Origin: an uncultured Slackia sp.
GTDB taxonomy: Bacteria > Actinomycetota > Coriobacteriia > Coriobacteriales > Eggerthellaceae
Length of the DNA stretch: 19,314 nt
Reading direction: 5' to 3'
Assembly: GCA_937895975.1 (NCBI GenBank)
Contig: CALBLG010000047.1
Span: 1-19,314, forward strand
Below, piece by piece: positions 14,204-19,314 of this stretch (position 1 is its first letter; every line of letters begins with the position of its first letter). The position numbers were made by a program, and so were the translations under genes. A model generated the notes under the pieces. That model was not told where the DNA came from. It made no database searches and saw only the letters and a program-made list of their open reading frames with translations.

Positions 14204-16453
14204 ATGAAACCACGGAGAAAACAGCGCGAAAAACGCGCACACGCAGGCCTTTGGGCCATCATCATTGTTCTGGCCGGCTTCGGGCTGGTCGGCTACGGCT
14301 GCTATCAGGGGCTTTTGTCCTTGATAGACGACTGGTGCGCCGACCTTCCCAGCGTCCAAGATACCGACGCGTTCGACCTGCCCGAACAGTCTACCATCTA
14401 TGCCAACGATGGAACCACCGTGTTGGCCGAGATGTACATGGAGAAACGCGAGCCCGTCACAATCGACCAGGTGAGCCCCTATGTGTTGAAGGGAACCGTC
14501 GCCACCGAGGACGAACGCTTCTACCAGCACGGCGGCGTCGACCTGCAGGGCATCCTTCGCGCCGTCGCGGTGAATCTCGCAGGCGGCCAAGAAGGCGCGT
14601 CCACCATCACGCAGCAATACGTGCGCAACACCATTCTGTCGTCCGAGATGAACGATATCTCCATCAAACGCAAAGTGCGCGAAATGACGCTCGCGAACGA
14701 GATGGAGCAAATCTATTCCAAAGACCAGATTTTGATGATGTATTTGAACACCATCAATTACGGTGACAATTGCTATGGCATTCAGGCTGCGGCCAAGCAT
14801 TATTACTCCACGAACGCCTCCGACCTCACTATCGCGCAGGCGGCCACGCTCATCGGCATTCCCAATTCGCCGACCATGTACAACCCCGTCACCAATCCCG
14901 ACAATGCGCTCGACCGCCGCAATGTGGTGCTGTCGCGCATGCTTACCAACGGAGTTATTACCCAGGCGGAATACGATGCCGCCAAAGCCGAAGACCTTGG
15001 CCTGAATGTCGAGGAAGAAACGGGTACGAACGGCATCTACCTGTACAAATACTTCACGAGCTACGTGCGCGAGCAAATTCTCGCCACCTACGATCACGAA
15101 ACGGTGTTCCAGGGCGGTTTGAAAATCGTCACTACCATCGACCCCCAAATGCAGGGCTATGCTGAAGAGGCCGTGAAGAAGCAGTACGATAAAGGCGGCC
15201 TCGCCTCGTCGAAGCAAGAATTCGCGCTGACGCTCGTCGATCCCAACACGGGCTTCATCAAGGCCATGATCGGCGGCAAGAGCTACGATGCCGACCAATA
15301 CAACATCGCCACCAGCTCGGCCGGTACACAGGTGGGTTCCACGTTCAAGGCGTTTACCGTCACCGATGCCATCGAGAAGGGAATCAACCCCCAAACGACG
15401 TACATGAACTGCGACAAGGGCCCAGTCGAGGTCAACGGCGCGCAGATTTACAACTACGGCAAGCACGACTACGGCACCCTTTCGATTGCCGACATGACGG
15501 CTGTGTCGTCGAACACCGGCTTCATTCGTTTGGTCACCGACTCTTCGAGCGGCGTTACGCCCGAATCGATCAAAAACGTGGCGGTGCGCATGGGCTTGAA
15601 CGAAAACAACATCGGCACCGCGCCTACCATCACGCTGGGCGTATACAACGCCAACACCACCGAAATGGCCAGCGCATACGGCACGTTTGCCACGGGCGGC
15701 GTGCATCGCGACGCAACGGGTATCGTGAAGGTAACCGATCGCTCGGGCAACGTGCTGCAAGACAACTCTGCTGGCATGGAAGGCCAGCAGGTCATTACCG
15801 ATTCGGTTGCCTACGCGGTTACTCAGGTGCTCGAGGGCGTTATATACAATTCGTCTCTCGGAACCGCTACCGCCGCTGCCTTGCCTTCGGGTCAAATTGC
15901 CGCCGGCAAAACCGGCACGACCGACGATTGGCACGACTTGTGGTTCGTCGGCTACACCCCGCAATTGTCGTGCGCGGTGTGGACTGGCACGCGCGATAAC
16001 TCGGCCGAGCTCGAAACCAATACCTGGTGCCAAGACATCTGGCGCGATCTTATGAGCGCATGTCTCCAGGGGCAAGACAAGCAGGAATTCAAAACTGCTG
16101 CGGCGCCGAATTACAACAGCTCGTTCAAGGGCAGCGGATATAAAGCAAGTTCGTCAACCAGCTCCTCGTATTCAAGCGGCGACGATGACGATTCATCGTC
16201 GAATTCGCAGCGAGGCGGCAGTGCTTCTTCTGGCGCCACGACGGGTTCTGCAGCCACGGGCTCCGAATCCTCGGCCATAGGCGGTGGGTCGTCAGGCGCT
16301 ACGGGCGGCGGCTCGAGTTCCACAGGCGGGCAAGAGTCTGGCGGCTCGTCGGCCAGCGGGGAATCGGGCGGCGGTTCGGGCGAATCTGGCGGCTCTGGGA
16401 GCTCTGGCGGCGCCGGCGGCTCTACGGGCGGCGAGGCTCCTGCCGCGGGCTAA
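14204..16453 (+). CDS. Class A penicillin-binding protein (bifunctional transglycosylase/transpeptidase)
   Basis: This 749-residue protein polymerises and cross-links peptidoglycan. Residues 1-12 are a basic cytoplasmic stub, and about 16-42 form one membrane anchor. The GT51 glycosyltransferase follows, with catalytic E102 in ATEDERFYQHGG (100-111), GASTITQQ (131-138), and the RKVREM/ANEMEQIYSKDQIL block. The transpeptidase has the STFK tetrad with nucleophile S379, the SSN motif (435-437), and KTG at 569-571 in GKTGTTDDWHD. From about 637 to the end is a 110-residue Ser/Gly-rich low-complexity tail, presumably extending into the wall. I chose ATG 14204; a TTG at 14168 only adds 12 residues and has no better ribosome site. 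It is transcribed divergently from the U32 gene and followed by its own terminator. Confidence 0.95.
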   Translation: MKPRRKQREKRAHAGLWAIIIVLAGFGLVGYGCYQGLLSLIDDWCADLPSVQDTDAFDLPEQSTIYANDGTTVLAEMYMEKREPVTIDQVSPYVLKGTVATEDERFYQHGGVDLQGILRAVAVNLAGGQEGASTITQQYVRNTILSSEMNDISIKRKVREMTLANEMEQIYSKDQILMMYLNTINYGDNCYGIQAAAKHYYSTNASDLTIAQAATLIGIPNSPTMYNPVTNPDNALDRRNVVLSRMLTNGVITQAEYDAAKAEDLGLNVEEETGTNGIYLYKYFTSYVREQILATYDHETVFQGGLKIVTTIDPQMQGYAEEAVKKQYDKGGLASSKQEFALTLVDPNTGFIKAMIGGKSYDADQYNIATSSAGTQVGSTFKAFTVTDAIEKGINPQTTYMNCDKGPVEVNGAQIYNYGKHDYGTLSIADMTAVSSNTGFIRLVTDSSSGVTPESIKNVAVRMGLNENNIGTAPTITLGVYNANTTEMASAYGTFATGGVHRDATGIVKVTDRSGNVLQDNSAGMEGQQVITDSVAYAVTQVLEGVIYNSSLGTATAAALPSGQIAAGKTGTTDDWHDLWFVGYTPQLSCAVWTGTRDNSAELETNTWCQDIWRDLMSACLQGQDKQEFKTAAAPNYNSSFKGSGYKASSSTSSSYSSGDDDDSSSNSQRGGSASSGATTGSAATGSESSAIGGGSSGATGGGSSSTGGQESGGSSASGESGGGSGESGGSGSSGGAGGSTGGEAPAAG

Positions 16454-16483
16454 GCCGCAGACGAAAGAATATCAATCGACACG

Positions 16484-16514
16484 AAAGGCGTCGGCTTTAG
16501 GCCGGCGCCTTTTT
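16484..16514 (+). terminator. Terminator of the penicillin-binding protein gene
   Basis: AAAGGCGTCGGC (16484-16495) pairs with GCCGGCGCCTTT (16501-16512), with one G-U pair and a five-base loop. The T-run extends to 16514. It lies 30 nt after the stop codon. Confidence 0.9.
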
Positions 16515-16549
16515 CATTGGGACGCGTGCAGCTCCATTTTTCTGAGACG

Positions 16550-16558
16550 TGCTATCAT
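16550..16558 (+). promoter_or_regulatory. Extended -10 promoter of the Mrp gene
   Basis: TGC-TATCAT (16550-16558) is an extended -10 like that of infC (TGC-TATTAT). No -35 resembling TTGACA is found 16-18 nt upstream, which extended -10 promoters can tolerate. The start of transcription would be near 16565, giving an 85-nt leader. Confidence 0.5.
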
Positions 16559-16576
16559 CCTCAACTAAGAGCAATA

Positions 16577-16624
16577 GCCGGCACCTCGCTAGTGCGGGGT
16601 CCAAGGGGGTTGGGCGGTGCCGGC
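16577..16624 (+). promoter_or_regulatory. Structured leader upstream of the Mrp gene
   Basis: A closing stem of up to 9 bp (GCCGGCACC 16577-16585 with GGTGCCGGC 16616-16624) encloses two smaller hairpins: ACCTCGC/GCGGGGT around a TAGT loop (16583-16600) and CCAA/TTGG around five Gs (16601-16613). ACC (16583-16585) is shared, so either the outer or the first inner helix is the longer one. There is no T-run, so it is not a terminator. It fits no riboswitch or ribozyme consensus that I can recall. It may be a regulatory or stabilising 5' UTR element. Confidence 0.4.
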
Positions 16625-16649
16625 GGCAATCCGAAGAAAGAAGGAAGAA

Positions 16650-17519
16650 ATGGCCGACGATACTACGAACCAGTCTCCCGAGACGTGCACGCACGATTGC
16701 GGCACGTGTTCGGCATCGTGCGGTGAGCGCACGGCCCCTTCGAAGCTTGCCCCCAATAAAGTTTCGAGTTTCAAAAAAGTTATTGGCATCGTGAGCGGCA
16801 AAGGCGGTGTTGGCAAAACGTCGGTTACCTGCCTTATTGCCTCCGAGCTCATGCGCGCGGGGAAGAAAGTCGGCATTATGGACGCCGACGTTACCGGTCC
16901 TTCTATTCCGAAGGCATTTGGCGCCAAGGGTCCGCTTCGCGCCGACGAAAATGGCTTGAACCCGGGCATTGGGGCCCAAGGTGTGGAGATCATTTCCACG
17001 AACCTGCTGCTTCCGCAAGACGACATGCCCGTTGCATGGCGCGGTCCGGTAGTGTCGGGAATTCTCGCGCAGTTCTTCAACCAGGTTAATTGGGGCGATC
17101 TGGACTATCTGCTCATCGATATGCCTCCGGGCACGAGCGATACGCTGCTCACGGTGTTCCAGCAAATGCCGCTCGACGGTATCGTCACCGTTTCCGCCCC
17201 GCAGGAACTTGTGGGCATGATCGTGGGCAAGGCCGTGAACCTTGCGCACGAGATGAACGTTGATGTGCTGGGCCTCGTCGAGAACATGGCTTATTTCGAG
17301 TGCGACGAGTGCCATAAGCGCCATTACATTTTCGGCGAACCTCAAGGTGCCGAGGTGGCGAAGAAATACGAGATTCCCGCGTATGCGACGTTGCCTATGG
17401 ACCCTCAGGTTGCGGCTCTCGTTGATGCCGGCAACATTCCCGCCTACGATGTGAAGGGCGCGCTGAAGCCTATCATCGACGTGCTCGAGGCTTTGCCCGA
17501 GCAGGTTTCTGCCGAGTAA
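16650..17519 (+). CDS. Mrp/NBP35-family P-loop ATPase, Fe-S cluster carrier
   Basis: This 289-residue cytoplasmic protein belongs to the ApbC/Mrp family, which binds an Fe-S cluster at the dimer interface and passes it to target apoproteins. The deviant Walker A GKGGVGKT spans 50-57, DADVTGPS (78-85) and the DMPPGTSD block (157-164) complete the nucleotide site, and the bridging cluster ligands are C218 and C221 in FECDEC. The N-terminus adds a cysteine cluster, C13, C17, C20 and C24 (CTHDCGTCSASC), resembling the extra cluster of Nbp35-type members. The ATG at 16650 follows AAGGAAGAA. The upstream DUF59 domain of some Mrp proteins is absent. It is a single gene with its own promoter, structured leader and weak terminator. 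Confidence 0.93.
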   Translation: MADDTTNQSPETCTHDCGTCSASCGERTAPSKLAPNKVSSFKKVIGIVSGKGGVGKTSVTCLIASELMRAGKKVGIMDADVTGPSIPKAFGAKGPLRADENGLNPGIGAQGVEIISTNLLLPQDDMPVAWRGPVVSGILAQFFNQVNWGDLDYLLIDMPPGTSDTLLTVFQQMPLDGIVTVSAPQELVGMIVGKAVNLAHEMNVDVLGLVENMAYFECDECHKRHYIFGEPQGAEVAKKYEIPAYATLPMDPQVAALVDAGNIPAYDVKGALKPIIDVLEALPEQVSAE

Positions 17520-17541
17520 TTCGCAAGGCGCGAAATTTTTT
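17520..17541 (+). terminator. Weak terminator after the Mrp gene
   Basis: TTCGC (17520-17524) and GCGAA (17530-17534) form a 5-bp stem with a five-base loop, then A and six Ts. It starts at the base after the stop codon. The stem is short, so termination may be partial. Confidence 0.5.
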
Positions 17542-17552
17542 GAGATTGGCGC

Positions 17553-17580
17553 TTGACCCACGTTTGGCGATGCGTATAAT
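17553..17580 (+). promoter_or_regulatory. Promoter of tRNA-Ala (and probably tyrS)
   Basis: TTGACC (17553-17558) and a perfect TATAAT (17575-17580) are separated by 16 nt. Transcription would start near 17587, about 27 nt before the tRNA. This is the only clear promoter before tyrS. Confidence 0.82.
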
Positions 17581-17613
17581 ACTGTTTCGCGCCTTGAAAG
17601 ACGAAGCGCACAC

Positions 17614-17689
17614 GGGGCCTTAGCTCAGCTGGGAGAGCGCATGGCTGGCAGCCATGAGGTCAGGGGTTCGATCCCCCTAGGCTCCACCA
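17614..17689 (+). tRNA. tRNA-Ala (anticodon GGC)
   Basis: A complete 76-nt cloverleaf with encoded CCA. The acceptor GGGGCCT pairs with AGGCTCC and contains the G3-U70 pair that identifies tRNA-Ala. The D-stem is GCTC/GAGC; the anticodon stem CATGG/CCATG holds the loop CTGGCAG, so the anticodon is GGC, reading GCC codons. The T-arm is AGGGG-TTCGATC-CCCCT. All invariant positions seem intact. It lies between a consensus promoter and a strong terminator, with tyrS directly beyond. Confidence 0.98.
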
Positions 17690-17697
17690 GAACTTAC

Positions 17698-17736
17698 AAG
17701 AGGCGAGCACGAAAGTGTTCGCCTCTTTTGTTTTAT
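17698..17736 (+). terminator. Strong hairpin terminator between tRNA-Ala and tyrS
   Basis: AGAGGCGAGCAC (17699-17710) pairs with GTGTTCGCCTCT (17715-17726) around a GAAA tetraloop, one G-U pair, followed by TTTTGTTTTAT. It starts 8 nt after the tRNA CCA end and stops only 18 nt before the tyrS start codon, so tyrS depends on read-through or on a promoter that I cannot see. Confidence 0.85.
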
Positions 17737-17754
17737 CAGCATCGTGCGAAGGGG

Positions 17755-18972
17755 ATGAGTTCGATTACTCCCGAAGAGCAACTTCACATCATTCAATCCG
17801 GTACCGACACCATCGTTCCGCAGGACCTGCTTCTCGAGAAGCTCAAGCGCGGGAAATCGCTGAACGTTAAGCTCGGCGTCGACCCGACGGCTCCCGATAT
17901 CCATCTGGGCCATGCCGTGCCCCTGCGCAAACTTCGCCAGTTCCAAGATCTCGGTCATCATGTCACGCTGATTATCGGCGATGGCACGGCCCTCATCGGC
18001 GACCCTTCGGGCCGCAACTCCACGCGCCCGCAGCTCACGCGTGCGCAAATCGCCGAGAACGCCCAAACATACGTCGACCAGGCTTTCAAAATTCTCGACC
18101 CCGAGAAAACCACCCTTCGCTACAACTCCGAGTGGATTCTCGACTTGAACATGGAAGAGCTGCTCAAGCTCATCAGCCATTTTACGGTTGCACGCATTCT
18201 CGAGCGCGACGACTTCCACAAGCGCTACACGGGCGGTTTGCCCATTGCGCTTCACGAGTTCCTATACCCCGTTATGCAGGCCTACGACTCGGTCGTTATC
18301 AAGGCCGATGTCGAGCTTGGAGGCTCCGATCAGCTGTTTAACCTGCTTGCCGGCCGTGAACTCATGGAGAAAATGGGCATGGAGCCCCAGGTTGCCCTTA
18401 CGCTACCTTTGCTCGAGGGCACCGATGGTGTGCGCAAGATGTCGAAGAGCTACGGCAACTACATCGGTCTTACCGACGCACCCAATGACATGTTCGGCAA
18501 GGTCATGAGCATCCCCGACGAGCTTATGGTGAAATACTATCGACTGGCCTCTACTGAAAGCGTCGCGAAGATCGATGAAATTGAAGCTGACCTTGCCGTC
18601 GACAAGCTTCATCCGAATAAGGTAAAGCGAGCATTGGCTCGCAACATCGTCGCGGCATACTATGACGAGGCTGCCGCCGAGTCCGCCGAGGCCGATTTTG
18701 ATCTTAAATTCAAGCAGCATGGTTTCCCCGAGGACGCTCCGGTGTTCAACGCCGATCTCACGCCCGACGAACATGGCACCGTGTATTTTGCGAAGATGAT
18801 TGTCGAAGCGGGTGCGGCGCAGAGCGTATCTGCCGCGCGACGCCTCATTGACGAAGGTGCTGTCAAGGTGAACGGTGAAGCGCTTGCGGCGAAATCGTAC
18901 AACGTTGCACCTGAGGCTTTGAAAAACGCCGAAGTCCAAGTAGGAAAGAAAAAGTTCTTCCGTATTGGGTAG
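17755..18972 (+). CDS. tyrS: Tyrosyl-tRNA synthetase
   Basis: This 405-residue class I aminoacyl-tRNA synthetase charges tRNA-Tyr. HLGH (50-53) after GVDPTAPDI is the first ATP motif, GDPSGR (82-87) lies in the Rossmann fold, and KMSKS (228-232) is the second ATP motif. KMSKS places it with the TyrZ-like group rather than the E. coli TyrS type (KFGKT). The tyrosine pocket blocks YPVMQAYDS (171-179) and ELGGSDQLFN (187-196) are present. A C-terminal S4 RNA-binding domain occupies about 340-405 (SAARRLIDEGAVKVNG). The ATG at 17755 is preceded by GAAGGGG, a Shine-Dalgarno sequence that is closer than ideal; the open frame upstream runs back through the tRNA and is not coding. No T-box leader is seen. 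Confidence 0.96.
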   Translation: MSSITPEEQLHIIQSGTDTIVPQDLLLEKLKRGKSLNVKLGVDPTAPDIHLGHAVPLRKLRQFQDLGHHVTLIIGDGTALIGDPSGRNSTRPQLTRAQIAENAQTYVDQAFKILDPEKTTLRYNSEWILDLNMEELLKLISHFTVARILERDDFHKRYTGGLPIALHEFLYPVMQAYDSVVIKADVELGGSDQLFNLLAGRELMEKMGMEPQVALTLPLLEGTDGVRKMSKSYGNYIGLTDAPNDMFGKVMSIPDELMVKYYRLASTESVAKIDEIEADLAVDKLHPNKVKRALARNIVAAYYDEAAAESAEADFDLKFKQHGFPEDAPVFNADLTPDEHGTVYFAKMIVEAGAAQSVSAARRLIDEGAVKVNGEALAAKSYNVAPEALKNAEVQVGKKKFFRIG

Positions 18973-19157
18973 CGATATCTTTATATAGAGACTGTACCAA
19001 GGGAAGGGGCCGTGTAAACGGCTCCTTCTTTGTGTTTAGATGCCTATTGGATGTATAACATGATTTTTGAAAAGGTCTGGTAAAAAGAAATTCCAGTTCA
19101 CGCCAAATGTCACCAAAGGTGAGTGTTGTCAGGTTGTGGAGCGCCGAAAATAGGGGG
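18973..19157. other. Non-coding stretch after tyrS
   Basis: Together with the promoter region that follows, this forms a 340-nt stretch without a supportable gene. It holds the tyrS terminator (19000-19037) and then about 120 nt with little structure apart from a small TCACC-AAA-GGTGA hairpin (19110-19122). The reverse-strand open frame here runs into tyrS and has no protein-like features. Confidence 0.6.
19000..19037 (+). terminator. Terminator of tyrS
   Basis: GAAGGGGCCGT (19003-19013) pairs with ACGGCTCCTTC (19018-19028), with one G-U pair and a GTAA loop. It is followed by TTTGTGTTT. Confidence 0.85.
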
Positions 19158-19185
19158 TTGGCAGTGGAGGGGCGTTCCGTATAAT
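19158..19185 (+). promoter_or_regulatory. Strong promoter, first of a tandem pair (rrn P1-like)
   Basis: TTGGCA (19158-19163) and a perfect TATAAT (19180-19185) are 16 nt apart. There is no coding sequence downstream in the remaining 130 nt, so the transcript leaves the window. Confidence 0.7.
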
Positions 19186-19282
19186 GGCTAAGCCGCTTGG
19201 GCGACGGGGTGCTTCCTCGAGCCGCGAGCGAGCGCGACCCGCCTCCCGCGGGCCGGCCGAAAAAACTTTTCGAAAAAAGTTC

Positions 19283-19311
19283 TTGACACGGCCGGGAGCG
19301 CAAGGTAATAT
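19283..19311 (+). promoter_or_regulatory. Strong promoter, second of a tandem pair (rrn P2-like)
   Basis: A perfect TTGACA (19283-19288) and TAATAT (19306-19311) are 17 nt apart. It is preceded by an A/T-rich AAAAAACTTTTCGAAAAAA block (19260-19278) that resembles an UP element. Two tandem strong promoters with an UP-like element suggest an rRNA operon just outside the window; this is an inference. Confidence 0.72.
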
Positions 19312-19314
19312 TCA

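Noticed and set aside
14120..16075. Long - strand open frame (651 codons) antisense to the PBP gene
   Set aside because: The opposite strand encodes an unmistakable PBP with all motifs; the antisense frame is a GC-driven shadow.
16577..16630. HDV-like ribozyme at the mrp leader
   Set aside because: The GCCGGC closing stem is reminiscent, but the P2 and P4 strands needed for the double pseudoknot are missing downstream.
17614..17757. T-box riboswitch for tyrS
   Set aside because: The leader is occupied by tRNA-Ala and a terminator; no T-box sequence or specifier stem is present.
18863..19303. - strand open frame spanning the tyrS end and the promoter region
   Set aside because: It covers the S4 domain of TyrRS, a terminator and two promoters and shows no protein-like pattern.
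1..19314. CRISPR array, insertion sequence, prophage or intact defence system
   Set aside because: No spaced direct repeats, transposase, integrase or phage genes were seen; the only accessory trace is the DUF2075 fragment.

Overview
The window is about 19 kb of GC-rich, densely packed bacterial chromosome. Gene content and protein style point to an actinobacterium, most likely class Coriobacteriia (Eggerthellales-like): a compact his operon, a Tat-exported Cna_B/SpaA-repeat surface protein, a DUF3656-type U32 protein, an Mrp ATPase with an N-terminal cysteine cluster, and a KMSKS-type TyrRS. This placement is inferred from protein resemblance alone, because there is no rRNA in the window.

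Region 1 (1-4993, + strand) is the histidine operon hisD(3' end)-hisC-hisB-hisH-hisA-hisF-hisI-hisE. Four of its junctions are exactly TAG-CCC-ATG and one is a TAATG overlap. The only sizeable gap, between hisF and hisI, holds a near-perfect 31-nt palindrome that looks like a dispersed repeat. HisB is monofunctional (dehydratase only), so histidinol phosphatase must come from another gene. A PHP-family gene at 5655-6557 on the - strand is the obvious candidate. Between hisE and that gene lies a 5'-truncated fragment of a DUF2075 (Schlafen-group-3-like) helicase, downstream of the intrinsic terminator of the PHP gene.

Region 2 (6558-7996) is infC-rpmI-rplT (IF3, bL35, bL20). The promoters for infC and the divergent PHP gene appear to share one symmetric -10 element. 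The infC leader carries an intrinsic terminator with a competing upstream pairing, which looks like an attenuator. Shine-Dalgarno spacing says infC starts at the rare codon AUA, as expected for IF3 autocontrol.

Region 3 (8017-14136, - strand) has a 1169-residue Tat-signal protein with a putative NlpC/P60-like domain, about seven Cna_B-like repeats and a C-terminal membrane anchor with a degenerate sorting motif. Upstream of it is an 813-residue U32/DUF3656 protein.

Region 4 (14204-19314, + strand) is a bifunctional class A penicillin-binding protein with a Ser/Gly-rich tail, an Mrp-family Fe-S carrier preceded by a foldable leader, tRNA-Ala(GGC), and tyrS. tyrS starts 18 nt after a strong intrinsic terminator with no visible promoter of its own. 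The last 340 nt contain no gene but two tandem consensus promoters, probably those of an rRNA operon just beyond the window.

No CRISPR array, intact insertion sequence, prophage or recognisable defence system is visible. The most interesting features are regulatory (infC leader, shared -10, mrp leader, tRNA-terminator-tyrS arrangement) and the surface protein.
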